Shown: piece by piece, positions 1-9,859 of the stretch
Layout of the letters: every line of letters starts with the position of its first letter
Position numbering within the stretch: position 1 is the stretch's first letter
DNA from: Azolla pinnata
Lineage: Eukaryota; Streptophyta; Polypodiopsida; Salviniales; Salviniaceae
DNA: 27,889 bases
Assembly: GCA_037176905.1 (NCBI GenBank)
Contig: JBBBWG010005513.1
Location: 1-27,889, forward strand
Reading direction: 5' to 3'
Notes under the pieces: generated by a model
What the model saw: only the letters and a program-made list of their open reading frames with translations
What the model was told of the DNA's origin: nothing
The model's database searches: none
Program-made: the position numbers and the translations under genes

Positions 1-280
1 GAGAGGAAGGACCTGGCTTATTAGGATAAGCTCGATGGAATTCCTCTAAGAGTTGAGGAGCATTGGCAACATTCTCAACAAGTTCCCATGTTCAATCATT
101 AGGCATGTACCCAAGCCAGTCCACAAGATAATACTTATTGCGCATGATTTCTGAATCCAAAATAGATTGAACTTCAGATTCTGGTTCTTTTGAAAGGTAG
201 ACTAGAAGTGGCGGCGGAAATCCTCGATCTGGAATATACTTAGATGCACAAGGTTTTAGTAATGAGACATGGAACACTAG
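1..280 (-). pseudogene. Chromodomain and C-terminal tail of gypsy A Pol
   Basis: The reading runs from the integrase-linker motif MFHVSLLKP into EPESEVQSILDSE and YYLVDWLGY, then TWELVENVANAPQLLEEFHR and PNKPGP. This matches the chromodomain (ExEVExILD, YLVKWxGY, TWE) and the FHRxxPxKPGP tail of chromovirus integrases, which bind chromatin marks to steer insertion. One TGA at about 92-94 sits where the family normally has arginine (PND-R-TWE), consistent with CGA to TGA decay. The tail is open at the left window edge. Confidence 0.88.
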
Positions 281-389
281 AATAGGTAGTTGTAGTCAAA
301 AAGCAACATCATTGATTTTGTGAGATATCAGAAAAGGACCAAGACGTTGGTAGTCTAATTTGTCACAAGGTCTGGTTGTCTTCACATTT

Positions 390-1683
390 CGTCATAACAA
401 CCATACACGATCCCCAATTCGAAACTTAGGTTCAACCTTAGAGCCAAAGTCCAAACGATGTCGATCTGCTGCTTTCTTGTATGATGCCTGAGCATGACGC
501 AAATGGTAATAAAGTTTGGCTTGAATGTCCTTCATTTGCAATAAACGCTCATGAACAGTAGGGTTGTTGGAGATATCTGAATGTTCAAGCATCATCCAAC
601 GAATATGATATTCGTTGTTTGCAAAGAATGGATTGTATCCTGTAGAAGAATGAATAGAATTGTTGTATGCAAATTCCGTCATATATAAAAACTCAACCCA
701 ATCATATTGCTGATAATTGATGAAGCATCGAAGATACTTCTCTAACGTTTGGTTTGTTCGTTCGCTTTAACCATTAATTTGAGGGTGATAACTCGAAGAA
801 AGTCTTGGAGAGGTTTTAGGATCTCAAGTATGTGTTGCTAGAACTTTAAGATGAATTGAGGTCTTAGATCACTAATAATATCATCTGGAAGGCCATGATA
901 TTTGAATACTTCAAGCATAACCATATTTGCTGTGCCATTTTGGTGAAACGGTCGACCACTTGTGAGAATAGCGTCATAACCCTTACAAAGTAGTAGGTCT
1001 GTAATGAAATCCAAAGAGATAGTATTGCATGGACCAGTTCGGGTAGGCAATGGGTGTAACAAACCATATGGTTGATATCTAGGAATTTTTTATCAAGAAC
1101 AAACATCACAACTGCGAACATAGTCTTCAATAAAACTACGAACTTGAGGCCACCAATAGTTTCGAATGACAAACTCTGAAGTCTTGTGAACACCGAAATG
1201 TCTAGCCATTGGCATGTCATGACAATGTTGTAGTACATGAAGTCGAGCTGGACCGTCTGGGACATATAAATCTTTGTTTCGAAAAAGCAAATCATCTCGC
1301 CAACTAAATTTTCTATAATGTTTACGAGAACTCTTGGACGTTAATGAAGAAGCTCGATCAGGATCAATATGATTTAATACATCTTGGGCAAAAGATTCTA
1401 AACTGATATCCCGTCGAATAGAGTCTAGAAAACTTAGATTACTTGGTACATCCAATAATTCTGTTGTGCGTATTTGAAGGCATTTTGGTCCAAAAACTAC
1501 TTGGTTTTGGTGGTCAAAAGCAACTTCACCGGGACAAGCTGCCATATACGAACGTCGAGATAGAGTATCCGCTTTTCCTTGGAGTGCCCCTGGATGATAT
1601 ACAATGATAAAGTCAAAACGTGTCAAAAATTGGACCCAACGAGCTTGACTACGATTTAACACTCGAGTATTCTGGAAATACAT
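390..1683 (-). pseudogene. Integrase of gypsy A (HHCC zinc domain plus broken catalytic core)
   Basis: The stretch 1093-1683 encodes the end of RNase H and the integrase zinc domain: the HHCC pattern is visible in LQHCHD, ARHFGVHKT and CDVC. The core follows at 838-1062, with SLDFITDL (first Asp) and IISDLRPQF (second Asp), but VVDRFTKMAQ lies in another frame. The part with the third catalytic residue (about 700-790) reads as ERTNQTLEKYL preceded by a stop. The stretch 392-682 gives EFAYNNSIHSSTGYNPFF and a GDRVWLL tail, the usual post-core region. Several frameshifts make it non-functional. Confidence 0.88.
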
Positions 1684-2070
1684 GAGATTCTTATGATTAT
1701 TGTAAACTGTAATTTGGTGAGATGAACCTTCAAGGAGGTGACACCATTGCTCAAAGGAGTCTAGAATAAATAGAAGTTCTTTGTCATGAACTTCATAGTT
1801 GATTTCTACAACTTCGAACTTTCGTGAATGAAATGCAATTGGATGTACACGTCAATCGTATTTGACTTGTGATAATACACTCCCCAATGCAAAATTTGAT
1901 GTATCAACTCCTAGAATAAAAGGTTTTAAGAGGTCGGCATCAGCTAAAATTGGGGCTGATGTGAATGCTTGCTTCGTGTAAGTTCTGTGAGAAGCAAGAC
2001 AATCTTTGAGTAGTTCTTGATAAATTTCCGATAAAAATTTGCAAATCCCAAAAAACATTCTACATATCTT
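1640..2070 (-). pseudogene. RNase H of gypsy A
   Basis: Minus-strand codons give AFTSAPILADADLLKPF, VDTSNFALGSVLSQ, then [20 protein letters not shown], and finally FIIVYHPGALQGKADTLSRR at about 1560-1625. These are the conserved Ty3 RNase H blocks (VxTDASxxAxGAVLxQ, HPVAYxSRK, NYxxxDKELLA, NxxADxLSR). The first active-site Asp is present in VDTSNFA, and the last Asp in KADTLSR. A stop follows the Q block at about 1850. The domain removes the RNA strand during reverse transcription and is inactive here. Confidence 0.85.
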
Positions 2071-2089
2071 ATTGATGTAGGTGTTTGCC

Positions 2090-2894
2090 AATCAAGAATT
2101 TTTTGAACGTTCGATAGATCCATGGATATGCTGTGTTGTGAAATCACATACCCTAAAAATGCAACATGGCGTTGATTAAAGGTACATTTCTCAAGCTTTG
2201 CAAAGAGTCCATACTTCTGTAGTCGTTGTAGAACCTGACGAACATGCAGGTCGTGCTCTTCTTGTGTGGTTGAGTACCTCAAGATGTCATCTAGATATAT
2301 TATGGTGAATACATCCAAGAAGCCACGAAAAATATCATTCGCCATGTGTTGAAAAATGGCCGGTGCATTGGTGAGGCCGAAAGGCATAACAGTATACTCG
2401 ACATGTCCATATCGAGTGTGAAATGTCGTCTTCCATTAATCTCCTGGGCGTATTCGAACAAGGTTATATGTGCCCCACAAGTCTAATTTTGTGAAATACT
2501 TGGCTCCACGCGGGCGCTCCAGTAAGTTTGAGACCAGGGGTATTGCATAATAGTTTCGAATCATGATTTTGTTCGATCCTCTATCATCAACAACTAACTG
2601 TAAAGATTTTGTTGTAAAGGTGCACCTACAGGGCTTTTGGAATGTCAAATAAATCTCAATCTATTCTCGAAGAGCTTTGAGTTCTGACGGTGACAAATTA
2701 TAAATTGATCCTCATGGTGGCTCTTTTCCTAGTTGTAGATAAATAGTACAATCATAATGACGATGTTCCGGGAGGGTCCCAATAGCTTTAATCTTGTCAA
2801 AAACATCTTGGAATTCTTGATATTTGGATGAAAGCAATACACCTCGATTCTGTGGATCAGATGTTAGATTTGCCACCATTGCAAATAGAAACAT
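2090..2894 (-). pseudogene. Reverse transcriptase of gypsy A (YLDD retained)
   Basis: The blocks are in order: YQEFQDVFDK and LQLGKEPP (2712-2894), then LVVDDRG, PRGAKYFTKLDLWGTYN and VRIRPGD (2436-2648), then MPFGLTNAPAIFQHMAN, IIYLDDILRYS and FLGFANFYRKFI (1944-2387). The catalytic YLDD box is encoded at 2286-2297 on the minus strand. The first catalytic Asp lies in TKLDLW. Stops and frameshifts separate the blocks, so this is a pseudogene of Ty3-type RT. Confidence 0.92.
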
Positions 2895-2921
2895 TTCTTC
2901 GTTTCTTCCATCTTTGCAGAA

Positions 2922-3300
2922 TTATTGTAAAGAAATGGTTGACATTTTGTGATGTTCAGTATTGGACAAACGGTTTTGTGACAGTTCTTTGATAACTCGC
3001 TTTCGCCAATCTATCTCAGGATTATGAAGGTCGAACCAAGGTAGACCAAGGATAATTGGATGTTCCGGGCTTGCGATTATGTTGAAGGAGATATTACAAG
3101 CCAAACTACCAAGAACTACTCGAATAGATTCAGATTCTTCGACTATATCTCCAGATGCAATACAACGACCATCAATGACAGAAATTGATATTGGATGGGA
3201 TATTTTCTATAAGATAATTCTATGTGCTAGGGCAAATTCTCGGTCCATGAAGCAAGAGTTGGCTCTTGAATCTAAAGGAGCAGACAGAGGCTGAGGCTCA
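2922..3300 (-). pseudogene. Aspartic protease of gypsy A, active site DSRA
   Basis: The minus strand reads PLDSRANSCFMDREFA, then a stop, SVIDGRCIASGDIVEESES, and NIIASPEHPIILGLPWF near 3010-3090. The ILGLPWF block is the second conserved box of retropepsins (hydrophobic-LG-x-W). The active-site triad D-S-G-A of the family reads DSRA at about 3240-3270; the Gly is replaced by Arg. Element G shares the RANSCFMD reading, so the change may be older than both copies. Confidence 0.8.
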
Positions 3301-3579
3301 ATGACCATTTGATGTACTAAGGTCAAAATTTGTAGTAAAAACTCTTGTGACTCTATTGGGTAGAATAAAACCAGTACTTGGAACAAGCTCTAGATACTTT
3401 GGGTTGTCTAATCAAATGGCTCCAATTTTAGGTGGACCTACTCGTTTAACAACTCATCTAATTGACTCAAAACTTCAAAGCTATTTGACTGACAAGGATC
3501 GATGGAACTACTAAAAGCACCAGGATTGTTACCTCGAACTATAAGAGTTGATTCAAGTTTATGCCTAATACTTGGTTCA

Positions 3580-3735
3580 CTTGTCTTTTTGGTTTGTGAG
3601 GACAAGTAATTGCTAGGTCACCTTGTCCCCCACAATACAAACATAATCACCTTGTATTTATACAATTCCTGAACTCTTGCAAGAAAGATTAGGGTCCTAT
3701 GTGTAGTATAAGCAGAGACATGTAGAGAAGCTTCT
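3580..3735 (-). pseudogene. C-terminal gag fragment of gypsy A with a CCDC zinc knuckle
   Basis: Minus-strand codons at 3601-3655 read LCLYCGGQGDLAITCP, a zinc knuckle with spacing CX2CX4DX4C. The expected histidine is an aspartate codon, a single-base change from CAC/CAT. A stop (TGA) sits just before it. Upstream (RQEFRNCIN) is typical basic gag linker. Gag-like reading ends at about 3735, at the join to the LTR of element B. Confidence 0.7.
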
Positions 3736-3739
3736 AGAA

Positions 3740-4124
3740 AGTTCTGATGATGACTAACGATTTGATCTCATGATTTGATTCATGACCAAGTCTTCAACTA
3801 TCCTTGTTTATATAGCTATACAAAAGCTATGCATGCCTTCATGCATGCTAGCCATGCATGCGTTCATGCACACTAGTCGTGTATGTGTGATTTTCTTGCA
3901 TGAAACGCATGTAACTTTGCTTTTATTATATGTGGATGCATTTACTCTCACTTATGAGACATTAGTACAATGGAAAACTTGGAGTAAAAAATGTGGAGGT
4001 ATAGGGTTTAAGTCTTCCCTTGTGCACGTATTAGTTCTCATTCTTTTGTTTTGCTAGTTTAGGATATCTATTTATCTATGCTTATATTCTCACTATTTGG
4101 AAGGGGTGTACCGTGTACTCTACA
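3740..4124 (-). repeat. 3' LTR of element B, truncated
   Basis: The sequence aligns with 5985-6373, sharing the segments around TATATAGCTAT, CATGCCTTCATGCATGC, CACTAGTCGTG and TTCTCACTATTT. Read on the minus strand it starts TGTAGAGTAC, directly after a purine-rich tract. The 3' end is lost at about 3740, where gypsy A gag begins. Confidence 0.8.
3808..3870 (-). promoter_or_regulatory. LTR core promoter of element B: TATA box with upstream RY boxes
   Basis: On the minus strand a TATATAAA box lies at about 3808-3816. Immediately upstream (higher plus coordinates, to about 3870) are repeated CATGCATG/GCATGC motifs, the RY or Sph element bound by plant B3-domain factors. The other LTR has the same arrangement at 6033-6110. 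Promoter function is inferred from position only. Confidence 0.5.
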
Positions 4125-4140
4125 ACACTCGCCCTCTCTA
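4125..4140 (-). other. Polypurine tract of element B
   Basis: The minus strand reads TAGAGAGGGCGAGTGT directly before the LTR start TGTAGAG. A purine-rich run abutting the 3' LTR is the plus-strand DNA primer site of LTR retrotransposons. Confidence 0.6.
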
Positions 4141-4215
4141 GATCCACATATCCTTCGATATGGGCCGAGTTTGAGGAATCCCCTATGGGCGTAGGATACT
4201 TACGGATCACAGTCC

Positions 4216-5640
4216 TTAATGTTGCAATGTAATACCATGCTTACAAATTTTCTTGTAATGTCCTTCAACTCTACATGAATGTGCTTGTGAAATCGTTGAA
4301 GTAATTACTGTTAATCGATTTTGATTGTTTTGCTTGTTCAGTAGATAGTGAAAAATATCTTTGTCGTTATTATCAAATTTAGTTGTTATGTTTTCCTTGG
4401 TGCTCACTCTATTGCTCCCTCTTTCATCATCTTGTTTTTTGTTTTATTTTTTTCGTTGAGGTCTTTTCCTTCCTCAACTAATTATCCTTCTATTTGTTCA
4501 GTAAGTTCTTCTTGTTCAATAGAATTGAGTTGGATAGGTTCCACCAAAGCTTATTTTCTCTTCAAAAGTCACAAATCTTAACGATCTTCCTATAAGCTCT
4601 TTTGTTGTCGTTGTTGTTGTGATAGTGGGTGTGGTAATTGTTTTTGTTGTGTTGATACTTCGTGTTGTTGTGGAGCTCTTTCTTCAAGATGTTTCTTCAT
4701 ATTAGTTTGTGGCTCAATATCAGAAGTTGTATGGTTAGATGTTGGCCTGCGTTGATCTAGTGGTTTCTCCTTTTGTTCAACAAAAACTTTGAGACGTTGT
4801 TGGTGCAAATCATATATAGTTGTATCGTATACAGGATACTCCCATCCTGTTGATTTCCTTCTATCCAAAATTCTCTCTTCAAACACCTTCTGCAGATCCG
4901 TCCGTTGCCCAATATCTTATGTGAGTTTAAATGTTGGTCCCATTGTCTTCCCACCATTCTGGCTCTCGAGTACACACGATGAGCCAACCTCATCCTCCAT
5001 GTGCTGCCTGACAAGAACAGGCACAATGCTTGTACACTCATATGGTCCATCAGGCACTCCCATCCGGTCACTTCCCGTACATCATCTTCTTTGCTCCGGA
5101 TTTTTCTCTCCCAGTCTCTAGTACTTAAGGCAAAAAAGAAGTCATCTCGAACTCACCCATGCGTATTCCCATTGTGGTCGCGCAACTATTTCTTGCTGCG
5201 ATTTCTTCCTCTAGAATTTTCTTCATACCTCCCTTTCGGTAGTTTGTTCAGAGCGTCTTTCGAGAATCCATCAAATGGATGTGGTTTCCTTCATAGTAAA
5301 TAAAGTCGTGGATGTGGTTTCCCATTCTGCATGGTGTCATCACACCAAATGCACCAAGTCCTCAAAACCCCTCCGTGTCTTCTTAGAAGAGTCTTCCATT
5401 GCATACGTTATTTTCATCACTTCTTCAAACTCCGCCCAAGTTGGGTGTTGTCACGGCAACTCACAAAGGCTCCCCTGAAGACAATCCGTACCCACCCAGT
5501 TGAAGGATATGACTTGATAACCCTCCGAGATTCCGCATCGCAGCATCTCCACCTTGTAATCTTGCAAATTGTCCATTCTCCTTGACAACCCTTTCTACCA
5601 CCGACATGGCCTCCGACTACGCATGCTACTCCTGGAGCAT
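4216..5640 (-). pseudogene. Gag-like coding remnant of element B
   Basis: The minus strand, in several frames, gives TWAEFEEVMKITYAMEDSSK (about 5390-5450), which has the W-x-E-F-x-x-x-M pattern of retrotransposon gag. Further on come GPTFKLT, then DIGQRTDLQKVFEERILD (about 4860-4910), which resembles gag-protease linkers of plant gypsy elements. A Gln-rich stretch follows (4590-4700). At 4240-4290 comes CRVEGHYKKIC, the second half of a zinc knuckle (CX4HX4C) whose first Cys is gone. Stops and shifts separate the pieces. The family assignment of the linker is from memory and less certain than the gag assignment. Confidence 0.55.
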
Positions 5641-5730
5641 TCTCTTGAATAGTACCATCATATTGATCTCCCCTAGCTAATTCTCCATCTCGTTGTCACC
5701 TGCTTCACATTAGGTTCACCACTTGATGTT

Positions 5731-5749
5731 GTGCGGTACGGCACCAAAT
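5731..5749 (-). other. Primer-binding-site-like motif of element B
   Basis: The minus strand reads TTTGGTGCCGTACCGCAC just inside the 5' LTR end (CTGACTCA at about 5757). A TTTGGTGCC-type start is common for LTR retrotransposon tRNA primer sites. The priming tRNA was not identified. Confidence 0.5.
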
Positions 5750-5756
5750 TTTTGCG

Positions 5757-6373
5757 TGAGTCAGTTGATGACCACTAGGTTCCTAGACGAGAAAAGTAAA
5801 GAATGAAACAGAGAAAGAGCAAGATGAATGGTAATGGGTTGATAGATTAATCCTCAAGACTCTCTCCGACAAGCTGATAATCGACCGCGTGATCTTCCAA
5901 CCTAATGAAACTTCTTTCCAATGATGATTCTTGATGTTGATCTTATGCCTGATGATGAACTTCTGATGATCTGATGATGACTGAAGATTTGATCTCATAA
6001 TTTGATTCTTGACCAAGGCTTCAACCAACGTTGTTTATATAGCTATGCAAAACCTATGCATGCCTTCATGCATGCTAGCCGTGCATACATTCATGGACAC
6101 TTGTTATGCATGCAATCATGCACACTAGTCGTGAATGTGTGCTTTTCTTATATGAAACGCACGTGAACTTTGCTTTTATCATATGTCGATGCATTTGTTC
6201 TTACTTATGAGATATTACTGCAATGAAAAACTTTGAGTCTAGTAACGTGGGGGTACAGGGTAAAGCCTTCCCTTGTGCACCTATAGTTCTAATTCTTTTG
6301 TTTTACTTGTTAGGATATTTATCTATCTATCCTTATGTTCTCACTATTTTGAACGAGTTCTGTATACACTACG
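5757..6373 (-). repeat. 5' LTR of element B
   Basis: This is the longer LTR copy, about 617 bp. Positions 5968-6373 align with 3740-4124. On the minus strand the TATATAAA box is at about 6033-6041, with CATGCATG motifs upstream. The portion 5757-5967 has no partner in the left copy because that one is truncated. The first base pair appears decayed (CG for TG). Confidence 0.75.
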
Positions 6374-6518
6374 AAAGCGCTCGATTGAATTACGGATAGT
6401 TACGTTTGCGGACATACGTACTCCTTAGGAAGGCCCAACACAACATACAATGTCCGCTTTATGGTAAGACATTCGTCCTAGTATAGAAGTAGTCGTACTT
6501 GGACAAAATTCGAGCAGT
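6374..6518 (+). pseudogene. Possible end of copia integrase, heavily decayed
   Basis: This 145-bp stretch between element B and the copia RT gives plus-strand words such as LLRKAQHNIQCPLYGK. They could derive from the post-core region of copia integrase, but I cannot align them with confidence. I see no other signal here. Confidence 0.25.
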
Positions 6519-7450
6519 ATGGCTACTACAGATCCGGCCACTATAGTTGAACCAAGTTCAAATGTGCGGAGTACAATTGCACCAAACCATCTAGGCCACT
6601 CATTCCACGTTAATCAGAAAGACTATTACAGCCACATGAGAGGTACTCTCCCAGCCTCCTTTTCACGGATGCGAACCTACGACATACAAAGAAGCAATCG
6701 AAGCTATGAATGTTACAAACTGGTAACTTAGCATGAAGTCTAAAATGAACTCTATTCGAGAAAACTAGACTTGGGACTTGATAGAACTTCCGTGAAATTA
6801 AAAAGCCCTGTCATGCAAGTGGGTCTATCGTCTCAAACAGAAGTCAGAAGTCCAATTCTTTCAGTCCAAAGTATGAGCATCTTAGGAAAAGGGTTTTGGC
6901 AAGAGTACGGCATAGACTTCAATAAAGTCTTCTCACGCGTAATAAAGATGAAAACCCTTCACTTTCTCCACGTCATAGTTGCAATTGAGGAATTGGAGTT
7001 TCTTCAGCTTCATATGTCAAAACGGCCTTCCTCCATGGTGATCTAGATGAGGAAATTTGCATGGATGAGCCTCAAGGTTTCACGTCACTTGACCATGAAC
7101 ATATTTTATGTCGACTATAAAAGAGCTACGGATTATAGCTCCGTCACAATGGTATAAGAAGTTTGATGATTTCGTCCAATTGATAGGATTTCTTCAATCT
7201 GATGAGGACCATTGCCTGTATAGTAAGGACACACCAGATGGGTCTCCAATCTTCCTCATATGTGGATGATATGCTACTCTCTAGTCGACATATCAAAGAG
7301 TTTGCCGAGCTCCGACAACAACTACTCCTAAATTTCGCAATCAAGGACCTTGGTCCAGCGCATCATATTCTTGGGATGAAGATACATGGAATGGACATTC
7401 ACGACAATTGTATCTGTCTTAGTCTGACTACATCCGACAAATTCTAGAGC
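6519..7450 (+). pseudogene. Copia reverse transcriptase (YVDD retained)
   Basis: Across frames the plus strand gives PTTYKEAIEAMNVTNW, TWDLIELP, KALSCKWVYRLKQKSEVQ, then GFWQEYGIDFNKVFS, a decayed LHFLHVIVAIEELEF, and a short LDEEICMDEPQGF block at about 7040-7080. Then come SYVDDMLLSSRHIKEFAEL and FAIKDLGPAHHILGMKI. These are the canonical copia RT blocks. The catalytic YVDD box is at 7259-7270. Stops at W codons and a frameshift just before YVDD inactivate it. Confidence 0.9.
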
Positions 7451-7649
7451 AATTCAGCATGCATACAGCTCGATCTATTACGACACTACTACCTCCCAAC
7501 CTTCAGACTGAATGAACCCTTAGGCCTAATAGGCTACACCGACTTGAATTATGTGGGGCTGTCTTGATAGTTGGAAATTGATGTCCAGATACTTCTTGAT
7601 AATTGGGGTATGGCGCCCTTTCGTAAAGATCGAAACTACAGGATTGTAT

Positions 7650-7965
7650 GGCTACAAGTATGACTGAATCGGAGGACATAGCTATATCTAATATGGCTAA
7701 GGAAACACTTTGGCTCAGATGACTAGTTTATATGTTTCGACAAGCTTATCTAAATGAACTCCGATCGTACTCAACAATAGCGAAGGACTTGCTACACTAG
7801 CGAATAATCCGGTGCATCACAATGCTTCTAAGCATATCGAGGTTTAGTATCCATTTCTTTAGGATTGTGTGACCAAGGATAAAGGTCAATCTAGAGAAGT
7901 TCTCCATAACTAACAATGTCGCGGACATGATGACAAAGAGTTTTTCGATAAACAGATTCTAGTCT
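7650..7965 (+). pseudogene. Copia RNase H C-terminal half
   Basis: Readable pieces are ATSMTESEDIAISNMAKETL, then NNPVHHNASKHIEV, DCVTKDKGQS and a decayed copy of the ADMMTK ending at about 7920-7940. These correspond to the copia motifs YxAxxxxxxEA, NPxxHxRSKHIDV, HFxR and ADxxTK. Several stops interrupt it. The segment 7450-7650 shows only weak RNase H similarity. Confidence 0.75.
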
Positions 7966-8019
7966 CTTCAGGAACGGATGGGTATGGAGCTGATTTCAAA
8001 TTTATAATGGAAGTAATTG

Positions 8020-8423
8020 TGTTATATACAATCATACTTAGTACGATAATCTTCGTAATATATCAGCCCCTTGTTTCTCATTTATAAATTCCTTGAAAGA
8101 CACCCATAAGGTGTAGTGTCGAATATGGGCATCTACGCTATGCTCACTGTCCACTATAAACGGGCCATATTTATAATAGGCCAGAAAGGTTTCAGCCCTA
8201 CCTTGGAGGTATATATACCAAGTTTGTATGGTCATTCAAAGTTGGTTGCTTCATTGTGAATAGAACTTACTTTGTGCCTCTTGTTCTCTTTAACTCTCTT
8301 TATCTTCTTCATACTCGCCTGACATGATAGTTTAGATCTGAAGCATTCTCCTTAAGATTTGACCTCCTTCTTGCTGCTCACTATCCTTGCACACACACAC
8401 TTCTCCCCCTTAGCGTACATTAG
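8020..8423 (+). repeat. 3' LTR of copia element C (partial)
   Basis: This is non-coding, follows copia RNase H, and contains a TATATATA box at about 8209-8217 with a pyrimidine-rich leader after it. The left end is placed at TGTTATATAC by position only. The right end is lost where the sequence becomes gypsy RT. No second LTR is in the window for comparison. Confidence 0.45.
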
Positions 8424-9067
8424 GACTGCATGAATCCAGGGATATATTCGTCACAGATTTCCATGATAATCCTCTGGAATGTAGCTAGGGCCATGTTAAA
8501 TCTGAACATTATGACGACTACTAGGAAAACGCCCCTTCTATGACAAATGATGGATTTCCCTAATTTTTTTTCAGTCATTCTCGTGCCCAACTACCGTGTT
8601 GAGTTTTCCATCTATAAAAGGTAACGGAAAAATGTTTGTGATAGTTGTTGCATTTAACTTTCAATAATCCATGCATACATGTAGCTCACCTTCTTCATCT
8701 GCACTACCACTATCGGGCTTAACCATATCGCCCATTTCACTGGTTTGATAAAGCCAACCCAAAGCAGCTTGTCGATCTCTTCCTTGACTTTTGTCGCGTA
8801 GTTTGGGCGTTTCTGTACCGGAATTGCATCTTTGGCCAAATTAAACTTATTATGATAAAACTCGGGATTCAGCCCCTTCATTTTCTCGTACGACCATGCG
8901 AATACATCCTTGTACTCCCTGAGGACTTTGGTTAGCAATCCCTTAAATTCCACATCCAAATCTTTAGCTACTAGGATGTTATGTTCCTCCTTTGCCATTC
9001 CCAAATTCAGCTCCACAAGTTCGGCCAGGTGAACTCGTTGGGAAGCTGCCAACACCCAATTCAACAA
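8424..9067 (-). pseudogene. N-terminal reverse transcriptase of gypsy D, cut before YxDD
   Basis: The open part 8654-9067 reads EYKDVFAWSYEKMKGL, PNYATKVKEEIDKLLWVGFI and WLSPIVVVQMKK, the opening of a Ty3-type RT of the Tat/Athila-like style (DVFAWSYxDM, ExxKLLxxGFI, WxSPIVVVxKK). After a frameshift it continues HVCMDY, KLNATTITNIFPLPFID and, near 8440-8520, ATFQRIIMEI and EYIPGFMQS. The next expected block is the catalytic YxDD, but the sequence leaves the element there. Confidence 0.88.
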
Positions 9068-9079
9068 TTGTTATGTATG

Positions 9080-9640
9080 TATCTACTGATTGCTGATGCA
9101 GTTCAGCCTCCTTAAAGATGTCAATTTTGTATAAGGAGACCAGACTCTGATTCTCCTGAAGATATATTTTGGCCTCTTCCATGAGGCCCTCTAGCATATT
9201 CATGCTTTCTGCATGTGCTGGTGCTTGAGCATTGTCCGGTGTACGTTCCATGGTCGTGTGAATACGGACCTTTGCCGCTTCTTCGAAAAGTAAGTATGTT
9301 CTTCAGCTAATCGTGCTTCAATCTGGCCATCCATAACCCATCCTCCATTGATCAATTTACCTGCGACCAATTACCCTCCTACAATAGCTTCAATGTTCGG
9401 GTAGTCGCAATCCATTACATGTAGATATACTTCTGTGAGCCGTACTAGTGCTGCAATTGTTGTCGTACCTTCCAACATGCAAAGAATTCCATCTCGAAAT
9501 CTCAGCACCAGCCACAGTAATTTCTCCCACCAGATCTAAAATATCCGCCTTTGGATCACAGATCGGGCTCTCCACCTTGGCCATAACTGGCTGTTCTCCT
9601 GATGAATTTTCTTTGGCTTGCCCCAATCCCTTGGGAGCTT
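9080..9640 (-). pseudogene. Gag-RT linker and possible protease of gypsy D
   Basis: Minus-strand pieces include CDYPNIEAIVGG, a stop, LVAGKLINGGWVMDGQIEAR, and then ENQSLVSLYKIDIFKEAEL. The GKLINGG stretch is where a retropepsin active site (LVDSGS or LIDGGS) would be expected, but the Asp is replaced, so the protease call is tentative. A separate frame (9390-9626) gives an acidic, non-repetitive sequence I cannot assign. Confidence 0.4.
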
Positions 9641-9859
9641 GTTGTTTGTCGGTTTCTTCTAACTATTGTTGAGCGTGCTCTTGGATCTTGTCTAGTTCTG
9701 TCCATTGTTCCGCCTGAGCATGGCTTTGTGTTGTAACGAGTTGGACAGTAGTGGGTGTTAGAAGGCTTACCGATGGATCCTTACTCATCAACACCTCCCC
9801 TTCATTTGACCAGGAGGTTAGTATAGGAGTTTCTTGCCATACTTCTTCTTGTCCCATCA

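Larger units (their letters stand above)
1..3735 (-). mobile_element. Element A: degenerate chromodomain Ty3/gypsy retrotransposon
   Basis: Read on the minus strand, the domains come in the order gag zinc knuckle, aspartic protease, reverse transcriptase, RNase H, integrase zinc domain, integrase core, chromodomain. That is the Ty3/gypsy order, and the C-terminal chromodomain marks the chromovirus branch. The frame is broken by many stops and shifts. No LTR is seen: the 3' LTR should lie left of base 1, and the 5' LTR and most of gag are missing at about 3735, where the sequence runs into the LTR of element B. Element G (25021-27812, plus strand) is the same family in inverted orientation. 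Confidence 0.93.
3740..6373 (-). mobile_element. Element B: gag-only (non-autonomous or deleted) LTR retrotransposon
   Basis: Two related direct repeats (3740-4124 and 5757-6373) flank an internal region of 1.6 kb. On the minus strand the right copy is the 5' LTR, followed by a primer-binding-site-like motif (5731-5749) and gag-like coding; a polypurine tract (4125-4140) precedes the 3' LTR. I see no protease, RT, RNase H or integrase. The left LTR lacks about 230 bp of its 3' end, where it meets gypsy A, so target-site duplications cannot be tested. The two LTRs differ at many bases, so the insertion is old. Confidence 0.8.
6380..8423 (+). mobile_element. Element C: truncated Ty1/copia retrotransposon
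   Basis: The plus strand carries the copia RT, RNase H and a downstream LTR with a TATA box. Gag, protease, most of integrase and the 5' LTR are absent: the left part ends at element B, and the right end at about 8423 abuts gypsy fragment D. The order RT, RNase H, LTR is that of the 3' half of a Ty1/copia element. Confidence 0.85.

Noticed and set aside
3782..4057. 91-codon plus-strand frame beginning MTKSSTILVYIAIQ
   Set aside because: It lies within the LTR of element B on the opposite strand, and the corresponding part of the other LTR has no matching frame.
4789..5585. Several plus-strand open frames of 67-110 codons
   Set aside because: They are antisense to the gag-like reading of element B, which explains the conserved motifs on the minus strand.
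8038..8235. 65-codon minus-strand frame
   Set aside because: It lies in the copia LTR; the plus-strand TATA box and the position after RNase H explain the region better.
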